Positions 31,629 to 46,841 of a stretch of DNA of 64,000 nt are shown here, piece by piece (the first letter of the stretch is position 1; the number at the start of each line of letters is the position of its first letter). A program made the position numbers and the translations under genes. The notes under the pieces were generated by a model. The model had not been told where the DNA came from, ran no database searches, and was given only the letters and a program-made list of their open reading frames with translations. This DNA is from Novakomyces olei (lineage: Eukaryota; Ascomycota; Novakomycetes; Novakomycetales; Novakomycetaceae): contig JADEYG010000012.1 in assembly GCA_016906335.1 (NCBI GenBank), forward strand, positions 558,501-622,500, written 5' to 3'.

Positions 31629-32597
31629 ATGGCTCCGTTATCAGATTTGCTCTACGAGGTCTTCCGGGCCGTTGAAGACGATGATCAGCGACTTGTAGAT
31701 GAGCGCATAGAGACGCTCAAAGCCAAATCAATGTCCGAAATGTGCCGTGAGCTCCGAGACGGTCGTGTTTCAAACAGGTTTTTACAAATTCGTGAGCACC
31801 GTAAGCGCAAAAAGCAGGAACGGGATGAGCTACTGAGCGACCGCGGCGAAAGCCCGGCTCCACAATCACCAGCTCCGTCAGATTCACAAAAGGACGTCAA
31901 ACGAAATATTCTGGACGCTATGGCGGACGAGCAGAATATACCACATTCTGCTCCTAGTAATGGGTATGATCAAGCCAACAGGGGAAATAAATAGTGAATC
32001 CTGGTTTCAGATAATACAGGCTCAAAAAAGAGGAAAAAATTTGATAGCATTCATATGCGTAACAAACTTTTGACTGACTGATTGACTGACCCTCGTTATA
32101 GAATTCAGGTTACATATGATGAGCATGGACGCGTGCAGGTTGTAAAGGAATCAATGACGGTGGATCGGCATCTACGAGACCAAATGCCCATGGATCAGGC
32201 GAGTATTGTGCACGAGTCGGATTTTGATAGACGCGTAAATTCAGCTAGCTTTTCCAAAAGACAGCGCACTGATAGGTGGACGGCACAAGAAGAAGCTCAG
32301 TTTTTTGAGTGCATCAGACAGTGGGGCACAGATTTCGAGATCATGTCGAAGCTTTTTCCCAATCGGACGCGTTCGCAGCTAAAAAGCAAGTACAAGTTGG
32401 AGGACAGGAAGAATCCGCAGCGGATCATTAGAGCATTGTATGGTCCTGCGCGAATGAACAAGGAGGAGTTTGATCTGGTCACTGGTTACGATCCTCATCA
32501 GGGAGCAATGGTTCCAGTAAAGTCGAGTGATACGCCACGGAGCCCGCAAACGGATACAGTGCCAGAAGCGCAATTTCCAGAGCAAGTACATTCTTAG
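31629..32597 (+). CDS. BDP1: TFIIIB subunit Bdp1 (SANT domain)
   Basis: Modelled as exons 31629-31963 and 32102-32597, 276 aa. Bdp1 is the B'' component of TFIIIB, which with Brf1 and TBP recruits RNA polymerase III. The extended SANT domain is diagnostic: RWTAQEEAQFFECIRQWGTD, FEIMSKLFPNRTRSQLKSKY, KLEDRKNPQRI. Upstream, SMSEMCRELRDGRVSNRF fits the conserved Bdp1 arm. The protein is about half the usual fungal length (roughly 500-600), so parts may lie in undetected exons. The intron is the weakest point: 31964-32101 keeps phase, but it contains a stretch reading NNTGSKKRKKFDSIHMR that could be a skipped exon; including it does not keep phase with the junctions I can find. Confidence 0.82.
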
Positions 32598-33332
<735 letters not shown>

Positions 33333-34437
33333 ATGTCTTCCGGGCTTTCGCGGCGCAGAGTCAACAATGCCAGTGGCGGCGGCAATGCCGATGAGCCGCG
33401 ACCGCAACGGACGACCCTTGAAGCGTCAACGGCCTCGAACGAAGACGACGACCATAAAATTGGTTATGATCCACACGACATTGGCGACGATGCGGCAACC
33501 CAACCAAAACTGACGTTAATGGAGGAAATACTTTTAATGGGACTAAAGGACCAGCAGGTAGGCAAAAGGCAGATAGGACTAGAAACCAAGAAACCGAAAT
33601 AAAAGACGATGAGAGATGATAGATCCAATTGAACTAGTATTTCTAACCTTTTATTTTTAACAGGGCTACCTCTCGTTCTGGAACGACAATATCTCATACG
33701 CTCTACGCGGCTGTATTCTACTTGAATTAGCTCTCAGAGGCCGAATTCAGATGCAGCGGGACAATGCCCGCCGTCGATTTCCGCTTCCTGATCGTCTTAT
33801 TGAGCTGGTGGACGATTCCATTACTGGGGAAGTGTTACTCGACGAGGCTTTGAACATGATTAAAACGAGCGAGCCAATGAGCGTTGCCTCGTGGGTTGAT
33901 CTCATGTCGGGCGAAACGTGGAACCTCATGAAGATTGGGTACCAATTAAAACAGGTCCGTGAACGTTTGGCCAAGGGCCTTGTGGATAAGGGGATTTTAC
34001 GTACTGAGAAACGGAATTTTTTGCTATTTGATATGGCTACGCATCCAGTGGCTGATTCGTCTGCCAAGGATGAGATACGTCGGCGTGTAATTGGAGCCGT
34101 TTCTTCACGCACGCTGGTGCTGCCTGCCACACCCTATTTTCCTGAAACTATTCCTTACCGGGCCTTGCGAACAGTTTGTCTTGTTTGTGCTGCCTACGCC
34201 GCAAATGTACTGGAAAACGCGCTTGCTGACATGGGCCACGAGGCACGTGAGCGATCGTTTGCCCGCGTATTTGAAATGCTGGGCGAGTACTCTGTTTGGC
34301 CGTTTGTCGTCCGGCCTGGTAACGGGAATCTGGGTGCTATGGTGCAGGAAGAAGTTTCCGACAAACAGCAGGACTTGAAGTTTGAGGTTGTTGCTGCCGT
34401 AATAGCGATACTGACGCGCCTGGATTCGATACTATAG
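33333..34437 (+). CDS. VPS74: Golgi PI4P-binding protein Vps74/GOLPH3
   Basis: Exons 33333-33557 and 33664-34437 give 332 aa; the intron is 106 nt. Vps74 binds PI4P and the tails of glycosyltransferases to keep them in the Golgi through COPI. The N-terminus starts with MSSGLSRRRVNN (arginines as in the COPI-binding segment) followed by an acidic linker. The GPP34 fold begins with LTLMEEILLMGLKDQQ, joined by splicing to GYLSFWNDNISYALRGC, then ILLELALRGRIQ, DRLIELVDDS, SVASWVDLMSGETWN, LVDKGILRTEKRNFLLFDMA and VSSRTLVLPATPYF. All main motifs are present and the length is normal. COG6, which works in the same recycling route, is also in this window but 26 kb away. Confidence 0.96.
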
Positions 34438-34637
34438 GCAGGCAAGTGCCTTTTGTTTGCTAGTGGCTGTGCCCACCGTGTCTGTTTGTAGCCGTATCAG
34501 CATTTAGTGATATACTCTTTAGGCTTTATTATGCTATACAAATCAAAGAAGTTTTAGTCTCGTATTTGTCCCCTTACTAGATGCAAGCAACTGTGTAACG
34601 GATGTCTGTACCAGATGGCAGGTACGGCAACAATAGA

Positions 34638-34796
34638 ATTTATTTTATTTTATTTTATTTTATTTTATTTTATTTTATTTTATTTTATTTTATTTTATTT
34701 TATTTTATTTTATTTTATTTTATTTTATTTTATTTTATTTTATTTTATTTTATTTTATTTTATTTTATTTTATTTTATTTTATTTTATTTTATTTT
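34638..34796. repeat. (TTTTA)n microsatellite, about 160 bp
   Basis: A 5-bp unit, the reverse complement of the repeats at 211-368 and 25915-26122. It is the only long microsatellite here that lies between two 3' ends rather than near a start codon or in an intron. Confidence 0.95.
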
Positions 34797-34984
34797 ACTT
34801 TATTGGTTCATTGATTGTCTTGTTCATTTTGAATTTTATTATTTCAAAGTCCTTTACACAACCCTGCTCTGTCCCTTAGCAGGCAAAGTATCCAGGGCAC
34901 AGGTAGGGTCAAGAGCACATTAATTAAATCTTGCACTACACCGACCGCTCACTCGAGCGACTACTGATCTGCTACACGTAAAAT

Positions 34985-35040
34985 TGGCCGTTTGCAAAAC
35001 TGGCCATTAGCAAAAATGGCCGTTTGCAAAACTGGCACTT
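34985..35040. repeat. 16-bp tandem repeat, 3.5 copies
   Basis: Units TGGCCGTTTGCAAAAC, TGGCCATTAGCAAAAA and TGGCCGTTTGCAAAAC are followed by a partial TGGCAC. They lie 30-80 bp after the complex I subunit stop codon, so probably in its 3' UTR or terminator. Confidence 0.85.
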
Positions 35041-35066
35041 TAAAAAGCAAATAATACATTACTCTG

Positions 35067-35693
35067 CTACTTGCGGTACCACAACCGAGTGCTGCGCTGT
35101 GTGGAAATCTTCTTTTGCAGCAAGAAAATTCCGTACATGAGCGCCTCTGAAGTCGGCGGGCATCCTGGCACATATACATCTACGGGAACGATTCTGTCAC
35201 AGCCTCGCACGACGCTGTAAGAATAATGATAGTAGCCGCCACCATTCGCGCAAGATCCCATAGAAATGACCCAGCGAGGTTCCGGCATTTGGTCGTAGAC
35301 CTGTCGAAGCGCCGGCGCCATCTTGTTTGTAAGCGTGCCCGCCACAATCATCACATCCGACTGACGCGGAGAAGCGCGGAAAATGATTCCCAGCCGGTCT
35401 TGATCGTAGCGCGGGGTCGACACGTGCATCATCTCCACGGCACAGCAAGCGAGTCCGAATGTGAGAGGCCAGAAAGATCCGTTCCGAGCCCAATTTGCCA
35501 CAGCGTCCATAGACGTGAGGACATAGTCCAGCGAGTTTTGGGGCGTTGATTCTGAGGCCAAAGGCAGATCACGAGGCAGCGATGTGCGGCGCTCTGCCAG
35601 GCTGGTCGAGGCCATCCGCACGGGACCACTGAGTGCCGCCGGCCTGGCGAATGGCTGCCGCAGTACAGTCCGTGCTGCTCGCGGGTAAAGCAT
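35067..35693 (-). CDS. Mitochondrial complex I subunit NDUFS7 / PSST (NuoB family)
   Basis: Single exon, 208 aa. This subunit holds the terminal [4Fe-4S] cluster N2 that passes electrons to ubiquinone. The N2 cysteines are visible in [22 protein letters not shown] and [16 protein letters not shown]. Other conserved stretches are [38 protein letters not shown] and [11 protein letters not shown]. The first 40 residues are Arg-rich ([18 protein letters not shown]), a mitochondrial presequence. The ATG at 35693 is preferred over the more upstream frame extension, which has no ATG. Its presence shows that the organism keeps complex I, which excludes Saccharomyces-like and fission yeasts. Confidence 0.97.
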   Translation of the reverse strand: MLYPRAARTVLRQPFARPAALSGPVRMASTSLAERRTSLPRDLPLASESTPQNSLDYVLTSMDAVANWARNGSFWPLTFGLACCAVEMMHVSTPRYDQDRLGIIFRASPRQSDVMIVAGTLTNKMAPALRQVYDQMPEPRWVISMGSCANGGGYYHYSYSVVRGCDRIVPVDVYVPGCPPTSEALMYGIFLLQKKISTQRSTRLWYRK

Positions 35694-36172
35694 AGTATTG
35701 GGCTTTTGCAATCTGTCTATTTGCCCGTGTGTACTTATTTACGTTTATTTGATTGGATCGATTGCCCTATATTATAATACTGTAAAATAAGATAAAGAAA
35801 AATACATAGTATAAAATAGGCACTATAAAATCCAATAGTATAAAATACGGCGGTACAAGGCAATATAGCCCTGTATAGACAGAAATAAATACTATCAGTT
35901 TCATAAAAAAAATATTAATAGCAGTAATAAAATACTTAAAAACTGACAATAGTTGTGGCACAAGCAATCTATCATCCACCTGTCCACATTCAGAGCAGCT
36001 ATGAAGTCACACAGACGTCGCTGCCTGTAATGGAAATCCAAAAGAAAGAAAGAAAGAAGAAGGAAGAAGGCAGAAGGAAAGCCAATGGCAGAAACTTACT
36101 GGCCCGTTGGCAGTATAAAAAGCGTTGAGCAAGTGCTAAAGACGGCACCGCCTCGCAAACTACGTCATTGCC
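35694..36172. promoter_or_regulatory. Shared upstream region of the complex I subunit and the OBAP-like gene
   Basis: 479 bp between divergent starts. It includes a purine-rich run (AAAGAAAGAAAGAAGAAGG, about 36042-36085) on the plus strand close to the OBAP-like start and a TATAAAA at 36113-36119. No gene is seen. Confidence 0.5.
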
Positions 36173-37196
<1,024 letters not shown>

Positions 37197-37998
37197 GTTT
37201 GGTCACACGGACATAGCATTACACACATTGTAGGGAAAACGACGAGCTCATTGATTTAATTATAGCACAACGATTCATCGAATGGCCAGGTAAACCCTAA
37301 CCCTGATTTTGATCTCACCAAATCCTGCTCCCTTATTGATGCTCGTTGATGCAAACTATGCCGGCCATTTTGCAGCTGGGTTACAATCGTTTGGAAGTCG
37401 CCTAATTTGTCTTGACTGTTATAAGCGTGTAGGGAATCACTACGGCATGATTAAAAGGACGACAATAATATTCTTAATCGCGGACTGATCATTGTAAATA
37501 TTCGACTATAGTCATTGCATAGATTTGTAAAGGCTGTTGACCGCGGACCATGTATAGTCCAATGAAGGGACAGCACGAGAAACTGCTCACGATTAAAAGA
37601 ATTAATACCCGGCAATTACTATTACTATTATGCACTATGGCGCATAAACACAGAGCTGAACGCATATACAGAGACCTAATGTCTGCGCGAGTGAGCAGCC
37701 AAATGTTATCGATACACGCCATTTGGAAAGGGCTCGTTTGTCATGCTTTAAACACTGTCAGACTCTTTTGCCAGCCTATGCAAAAGTGCCTGCCACAAAA
37801 ATTGGATTAATTTAAATATATAGAAAAGACGATATTTAGAAAAGACGACATAGAGACGATGATATATAGAGACGACGAAATATAAAAAAGACGAATTAAA
37901 ACTCGAATTAAATTAAATTCTAGATTAAACTAAATACCCTAGTGACGCGTATTCTGGGGACGGGGCCGCATAGCTCGAGCAATGTTATACCCTTCTGC
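37197..37998. promoter_or_regulatory. OBAP-like 3' flank and GGTase-I beta upstream region
   Basis: 802 bp without a credible gene. AAACCCTAACCCT at 37293-37304 is a telomere-like box. Several tandem GACGA(T/C/A)ATA-like phrases occur at 37825-37890 (agacgacatagagacgatgatatatagagacgac region). Frames of 77-86 codons at 37489-37810 look fortuitous. Confidence 0.5.
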
Positions 37999-39283
37999 AT
38001 GAGTGCCCACGTGCTTCAGGTGGACAGGCACGAAAGGTACTTTCGCCGCTGCTTGACGCTACTTCCGCCGGCGTATGTACAAGAAGATGAGTCGCGAATG
38101 GGCCTTGCTTTCCTCTGCTTATCCGGCCTGGAAGTCCTAAACGGAGGCGCTTGCCGGGCTCTTGCCAGTGCAGAAGCTTGGCGAGAGTGGATATACCGAT
38201 GCTGCCGTGTCTACACTACTCCTGACGGATGCACCGCCTGTGGCTTCAGCTCTGCTCCGTGCAAAGGCAGCAAGCCGAGCATTGCCAATACCTATTTTGC
38301 CCTTTGCTCTCTCCTACTGTTGGGCGACGATCGTCTACTGCGAATTGATCTCTCCCAACTGCTATGCTTTGTCCGCGAGTGCTACAGCGATGGCCGCTTC
38401 TACTCTCACGCGCAGGGACTGGGCGAGTCCGACGCGAGGCAAGCACAAATGGCTCTGGCTGTAATTCGCATTGCCGAACGAATTGCTGATACTTTGTTAC
38501 GCGACGCGTTTCGCGATTTTCGACACGATATCGCGTCGCTCGTCTCGGCTCGGCTTGGCTCGTGTGTTGCGTACGACGGGGGTGTCGCGCTTCGGCCGGG
38601 CGGTGAGTCTCATGGTAAGTGGTCCACAACGAAATTAAAATAAATAAAAATAAATAAAAATTAAAAATTAAAAATAAAAACAAATAAAAATAAAAATGAA
38701 GATAAAAATAAAATAAATGAACAAATAAATAAAAGCAAAAAGCTGGATAAAGAGACCAAAGATTCATACGAGACGTTTTGTTGATGCATTCGACTTTTCA
38801 TCGTATTGCGCAGCCTGATAATTAAGGATACAATGACAATACTGACCTGCAGCGGGATTCACTTTCTGTGCAATCGCGGCACAGTGCTTGCTGGCTGATG
38901 ATAATGGCCCTGGTTTGGTGCGCGACCGTGATCGGACTATTATCTGGCTAGTACACCGGCAGCAAGCAAATGGGGGCTGTAATGGGCGAGTGGGGAAAGT
39001 CACAGATACTTGTTATAGTTTTTGGGTGGCAGCCAGCCTTAGTCTGCTGCAAGGCCCAAGCATGAATTGCTCACGAGGCGCCGAGTACCTTTTGCGGGAA
39101 TGCCAGAGTCCGTTGGGCGGGTTTACTAAGCATCCAGGGGATTTCCCTGATGTACTACACTCATACTTGGCTCTTGCTGCTCTAAGCATACTGGAACACA
39201 CGGCGGGAAAAGATTGCCCACTCGGACGTGTGCATTCGGGTCTCTGTATCCCTGAAAAGATATTTACTAAAGAGTCAAGTTAA
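37999..39283 (+). CDS. CDC43: Geranylgeranyltransferase type I beta subunit
   Basis: Exons 37999-38614 and 38853-39283 give 348 aa; the intron is 238 nt and A-rich. The enzyme attaches geranylgeranyl to CaaX-Leu proteins such as Rho GTPases, with a shared alpha subunit. The N-terminus HERYFRRCLTLLP and LAFLCLSGLEVL match the family. The alpha-alpha barrel repeats show CGFSSAPCKGSKPSIANTYF, ECYSDGRFYSHAQGLGESDA and ESHAGFTFCAIAA (across the splice). The zinc ligands fit VTDTCYSFW (Asp, Cys) and GDFPDVLHSYLALAALSI (His). The ATG at 37999 is the first suitable one before the conserved start. It is convergent with SMD1. Confidence 0.9.
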
Positions 39284-39471
39284 TGGCTAGAGCATTTTTG
39301 CATAATGTACAAGTCAATAAACATTTGTAGTGATCAGATTCCAATCATATGTTTCCATACTGCAACAAAACACGTGGACGCAGAATTAAATGGTAGAAAT
39401 ACAAGCATTATTCTACTCCGATACCTTTGTACTCTAGACAAAAATAAAGACAAACTTTTTCTCTTCTTCCA

Positions 39472-39957
39472 CTAGAAGCCTCGCGCCCGACCGCGACCGC
39501 CTCCGCCGCCTCCACCTCCACGACCCCGAGGCGCCCCACGCCCGCCACGTCCACGGCCTCTTCCACGCACAGCCGCCTCCATCTTTTTGCTATGGCGCTT
39601 GGGCGCATCATCGATGAGAAGAGTGTCGAGTGGAATACCGTCCGGCAGAATAAAATAACGAATATTATTGCCACGAATTGACAGTGACTCCAAGGGGACG
39701 GGCTCGCGGCCCCGTACAGTCATTTTAACAGTTTTTAGATGCGTATTCATCTGCATGTCGACTGCTGTGATTGTGCCGTTTATGACAGTGCCATTTTTCA
39801 GTTCAACGGACACCGACTCGTTGGTCAATTTCATGAGAAACCTAAACGTTAGAACAAGACAAGAGGCAAATATTATAGTGAAACTTTAGAATTTGGAGAT
39901 TGGTGCGCAAAGTGCGAGACAATTAGAGGGCAGTGCAACGTACCTGACCAACTTCAT
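39472..39957 (-). CDS. SMD1: Small nuclear ribonucleoprotein SmD1
   Basis: Exons 39957-39944 (only 14 nt) and 39841-39472 give 127 aa; the intron is 102 nt. Splicing makes the family N-terminus [20 protein letters not shown]; the second exon alone would begin MKLTNES and miss it. The Sm fold is complete: [40 protein letters not shown] and [17 protein letters not shown]. The C-terminal tail has [19 protein letters not shown], the target of symmetric arginine methylation in this family. SmD1 is part of the heptameric core of U1, U2, U4 and U5 snRNPs. Upstream frame evidence and both splice consensus sites make the micro-exon convincing. Confidence 0.96.
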
Positions 39958-40014
39958 CTTTGCGCTCACGCAGTCACTGTGATCGCGGCGAGAGGATTAG
40001 TGTTTGTATGGTGA

Positions 40015-40159
<145 letters not shown>

Positions 40160-40235
40160 CAAGATGTCACATTCACAAATGCCAAACCTCATCCATGCTC
40201 TCGTCTGATGATAAGCCAATGCTATTGCAGTAGAC

Positions 40236-40834
40236 ATGGAGGACGAGCGGCAAGCAGCAGTAGGGTCAACAGTATCGGCTGCTCCGCCACTGCGCACAGT
40301 CTCATCGGGTCCGAGTGCAGTCGATGTCGATGTCACAGTACCTTTGGCACAGAGGACGAATGTACTGGTCAGTTTCCGCGAATTAGCAGAAGCAAAATAT
40401 GGATGGACGGCTCTGCACCCTCAATTGGCAGCGCGATTGAAGGCTGATGTCGGTGCTGCAGCTGACTCTGACGACGAGTCTGATTCTGCTACTGACGCAG
40501 AACATCTTTTAGAAGCAACAATTGACAGCTCAAATCCCGCTGGATCGGCGAGAAAAGTGCAGCCACCTCCGGCACCGCCAAAGAAGCGGCGAATAGGGGA
40601 CGAGTATGATCGAAATGACCCATTTATCGACGATGAAGAGTTGTATATGGAAGAAGAAGCGGCCGTTAGCAAAGACGGCTTTTTCGTGTTCTCTGGTCCA
40701 TTAATAATGGAGGGATCAAAGGTTTCGTTGGAGAAAGCTGATGGAAGTGGTCTTAGACGGAACAGGGGAAAACGCGTGACCGCTCCAAGGCGCCGTGCTG
40801 GAACTAATGGTGGAGGAGCTGTTGGAGTTGAAGG

Positions 40835-40867
<33 letters not shown>

Positions 40868-41894
40868 GCCTGCCTCTGGAACTGCAACTCCCTCTGCTCC
40901 TGCAGGGGCTCTATCATCAGCAGCGGCCGCTGCTTCGGCATCTTCTCCAGCTCCAGCTCAAAACCCCCAAGGCTCTCTACAGTCCTCGAGCAGTACAAAA
41001 CGGAGCCATCGACCAGACAAAAAAGCTGAAAAGGACTCTACCGGGTCTGCAAAGAAATCTGAAAAATCAAAGTCAGGGCAGGCTACTGGGCCAGAAGCAC
41101 AGAGTGCAGGGGACGGCGACGCAGCTCCACCACCACAGAAAAAACCCAAAAATTCGTCTACTTCAGCGGCCAAACGGAAAGACCCTTCTACCACGAATGA
41201 GGAGGCAAGCAAGCATACGGCTAATGGTACAGTCGGCAAGGCACAGCAGTCTAGTACGCATCATTCGTCGAATGCTGCGTATCCCTATGCTAATGCTTCG
41301 AGCATAAACATACCGAGTTCAATAGAGCCGGAGAATGCCCAAATTCAAGTACAAATTGGAGGCACTGAGGCGCGTAAAGCTGCTGCTGCGCTTGATGAAA
41401 CTCGGCCAATGGCGAAACGGAAGTCCCACTTGCCAGAGAACGAAAACGTACACCAACACAATAATGCCGATGGCTCAAATATCAATAATACTACAAACGA
41501 CGGCCCGTCTGCAAACAAGTCCAAGGCAAAACCGGATCCGAACCGCCCTGGAAATGCACCACACGGGTTGAGAAAAGACGGGACTCCTCGAAAGATCTCA
41601 CGGCCAAAACCGCGAGCTTCCCCGGCAAATGCTAGCCCAATGACGGAGAAAACGACTGTAGGAGCCCCGTCGCCTCTGCCGTCGTTAGACCCGTTAGAAC
41701 AAGGCAGTCCAGCACCGTCTTTACCAGAAAAATCGCCAGCCTTGACCCGCCAGTCTTCAATTTCTGGCCTGTTGACCAAGCAATCAACACCGAAACCAGG
41801 TGATTCCTCCCCGCGGCAAGCAGTACAATCAGGGCCGGCAGCGGCACACGGTCTGGCTCCTATCTATATAAATCTTGATGGAGCGGACGATTAG
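40236..41894 (+). CDS. HPC2-related domain (ubinuclein-type) protein
   Basis: Single exon, 552 aa. Residues about 117-158 form the Hpc2-related domain: KKRRIGDEYDRNDPFIDDEE, then VSKDGFFVFSGPL. This domain contacts histone H3.3/H3 through Hir/HIRA complexes in replication-independent nucleosome assembly. The rest is low complexity: an acidic patch (ADSDDESDSATDAE), an Ala run (about 205-217) from a GCT repeat at 40839-40867, many Lys/Ser/Pro stretches, and a conserved-looking RPGNAPHGLRKDGTPRKISR near residue 440. It is shorter than budding yeast Hpc2, and no other domain is visible. The start is the first ATG after an in-frame stop (TAG at 40231). Confidence 0.85.
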
Positions 41895-42455
41895 CTCTAT
41901 ACTTTCAACACATTCACATTTACATTTACATTTACCTTTCATTATCATTTACATTTACATTTACATTATTTCGAGATACGCAGTCATTTTACAATCACGA
42001 GCACGGTGCAAGAGCAGGAAAACGTTCAATGTACCTGTGCATAAGCAACGATAACGGTTTGGCAGGACTAAACAGGACGGCAGTATTCTGGAATACCGGC
42101 ATGTCATATACCCAAAGTGCCTTGAAACCAGCCGTTGTAATATTACCATACTTTTACTAGTCAGAATATTTCTGTTTAAAAGTACAGAGTTTACTTGACG
42201 CAATGCAATAGTTTCAACATTTGCCTGAGCTTCAACGGCCCATTGGCCTTCAAAGATTGGCTGTCTGCCCATCTGCTTGTAAATGTACTGTAAGCCTTTG
42301 TATGAATAAACGAATAAATCGTTCGACGAGATGGGTAATCACTCTTTTGTCGAGCAGTTTATATTCTGGTCGAGCAGTTTATATTGTGGGCAATCAACAG
42401 TCAGGGCAGCAAGTGCACAAGAATACAAGTCGAGATTTGCCATCAATTTATAGCA
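41895..42455. other. 3' flanks of the HPC2-domain gene and the AAA ATPase gene
   Basis: 561 bp between convergent genes. It begins with a degenerate hexamer repeat (ACATTT, about 41909-41968), and a 17-bp direct repeat (GTCGAGCAGTTTATATT) occurs at 42352-42368 and 42370-42386. No gene is seen. Confidence 0.55.
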
Positions 42456-44962
<2,507 letters not shown>

Positions 44963-45292
44963 TGCTCTTGTGATTTGTTTTCGTATACATTGTACGCACC
45001 AACTATAACCGCGCGTTTTTCACTATAATTAATACTGATTTATATGTAATATCGTCATTAGTACTCGACTAGTCAATGAATATCGTCAAATAATATTAAT
45101 ATTATAATTATATATAATTATATAGATATAAATATATATATAAATATAAATATAAATATATATATATATTATATATATATTATATGTACTAGAGTATGGG
45201 ATTGGATAGTGACATTAACGACAGGATAGCGCCATCAATGGCCGAGATTCATTAATGGCCGGGGTCGTTCTCCTCCTTATTTTCACCAGTTG
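44963..45292. other. A/T-rich spacer upstream of the AAA ATPase
   Basis: 330 bp; 45090-45185 is almost pure alternating AT (TATATATAAATATAAATATA). It is the AAA gene's upstream region and the PYM gene's 3' flank. No gene is seen. Confidence 0.6.
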
Positions 45293-46005
45293 TCAGGTAC
45301 TCTTTTGTTCTTTCGTCGACTCTTGTTTCGTCGTCTCTTGTTTTATCGGCTCTTGTTTTGTCGTCTCTTGTTTTATCGACTCTTGTTTTATCGTCTCTTT
45401 TTTCTGTAGTGCACTCTTTTGTACTGTAGTCAACGAGACTTTGCCCAAACGATCGGCCAGATCGTCTGCGTCCTGCACCGTGTTGCGTGCCTCGTCGTTG
45501 ACCCCTTTTTGAGCGCTACCAGCCACTTGCTTTTGGCCATGGCCCCGTGAAAATCGAGGGAGAACGTCTTTTCCTGTGCTGCCAGTAGGCCTCGTGCTTG
45601 CATGAGTCTCGCGTGTAGATTTAGGCGTATTCCCCTCCGTACAGCGGCTATCAGCGACCCGTCCACCGTCGCCTCGACGAAACGGTGGCACATAAGCCGT
45701 CGTAGTTTCGAGTCTGCTTAACGCGTCCGTCCGTGGCGGTTGGCCTACCCTTGCCTGCTCGTCTAGGGCTGCCTGCTTTCTTCTCGCCTCGACCCGTGGG
45801 CTTCGGAACCGGGGTACATCCTCGGCTGGAGTGTACCCAGAGCGCACTTTGATTTCGCGGCGAATAGACCCGTCCGCACGTACAGACTGCGGGATAATAC
45901 GGCTTTTGCCCGCGTCCCTGTCCCGAGCACTGCATGTAAGCGTGGCAGAAAGGTAAAGTTTTACCCGGAGAAAGAACCGCCAGCGTCGGTCCTGCCTTTA
46001 TCCAT
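45293..46005 (-). CDS. PYM (partner of Y14-Mago) homologue
   Basis: Exons 46005-45965 and 45929-45293 give 225 aa; the intron is 35 nt. The N-terminal Mago-binding motif reads SRIIPQSVRADGSIRREIKV then RSGYTPAEDVPRF, matching the WIBG/PYM signature (iPxSxRxDGsxRkxxkVrxGYxPxEdV). Animal PYM removes exon junction complexes from mRNA at the ribosome by binding Y14-Mago. The middle has AYVPPFRRGDGGR and the C-terminus is a Lys/Gln/Glu repeat (KQETT/KQESI type) from a 15-bp DNA repeat. Budding yeasts lack this system, so its presence implies that the organism has an exon junction complex. Start MDKGRTDAGG is the only ATG that keeps phase. Confidence 0.85.
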
Positions 46006-46508
46006 CACGGTAAACCCTATGGGAACCAACACCCATAAAGATACGCCTGAGCCGCTCAATTTGCTTGGCTTTGTGGCACAACCAAACGCATCTCGTTATT
46101 ATCGCAACTGCAAAGGCATATTATACAATTGCGGAGGAATTGACGAGTACCGTCAGCAAACTCGGACCTGACACTGTGGATTCGGTGGTACTGGTATAGA
46201 TTTATACAATAATATGCGCCGTAATGTTCCATAAAATAATAATGTGTAGAATAATAATGTATGTAATAACAATGTATAGCACTCGCAAAGATGTAAACCT
46301 TTATACGCGTTTTGCTTCACCGAACTAAAACAACTTTACTTGTAATTATAATGTAATATATTTAAAAGATATCGTCTATTTGTCTACGCTTTGCAGTAGA
46401 CCTCTATTGTAGCGCACACTGATAGGGTAGGGTATGACTACACAGTCACACGATCATCAAATGTGTAGTTTGTACACAAACGGCGGCACAGACAGCACCA
46501 ATTACACA
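46006..46508. promoter_or_regulatory. Shared upstream region of PYM and RPL30
   Basis: 503 bp between divergent starts. A GATAGGGTAGGGTATG phrase lies at 46419-46434 and short (AATAATGTATAG)-like repeats at 46215-46280. An in-frame ATG at 46434 precedes the RPL30 start. No other gene is seen. Confidence 0.5.
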
Positions 46509-46841
46509 ATGGCTCCCAACACAAAGAAGAGCAAGAAGAGCGGCGAGACCATCAACTCTCGTTTGGCTCTCGTCGTCAAGTCTGGCAAATACACTCTGGG
46601 CTACAAATCGACCATCAAATCTCTGCGATCTGGCAGGTCGAAGCTCGTAATAATTGCCGGTAACACGCCGCCTCTGCGCAAGTCTGAGCTCGAGTACTAT
46701 GCTATGCTGGCCAAGGCCAACGTCCATCACTATACCGGTAACAACATTGATCTCGGCACTGCCTGTGGACGGCTTTTCCGCGTCGGCGTTTTGAGCATCA
46801 CTGACCCTGGTGACTCTGACATCCTTACCGCCTCTCAGTAG
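46509..46841 (+). CDS. RPL30: Ribosomal protein eL30
   Basis: Single exon, 110 aa. eL30 is a large-subunit protein with an L7Ae-like kink-turn-binding fold. Conserved stretches are [60 protein letters not shown] and [20 protein letters not shown]. The frame is open 75 nt further upstream, with two more ATGs (46434 and 46461), but [13 protein letters not shown] is the family N-terminus. Many fungal RPL30 genes have an intron near the start; none is evident here. In yeast this protein represses its own pre-mRNA splicing; whether that applies without a coding intron is unknown. Confidence 0.97.
   Translation: MAPNTKKSKKSGETINSRLALVVKSGKYTLGYKSTIKSLRSGRSKLVIIAGNTPPLRKSELEYYAMLAKANVHHYTGNNIDLGTACGRLFRVGVLSITDPGDSDILTASQ

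Larger units (their letters stand above)
34438..35066. other. 3' flanks of VPS74 and the complex I subunit, with two repeats
   Basis: 629 bp between convergent genes. It holds a (TTTTA)n microsatellite and, next to the complex I gene, a 16-bp tandem repeat at 34985-35040. No gene is seen. Confidence 0.6.
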
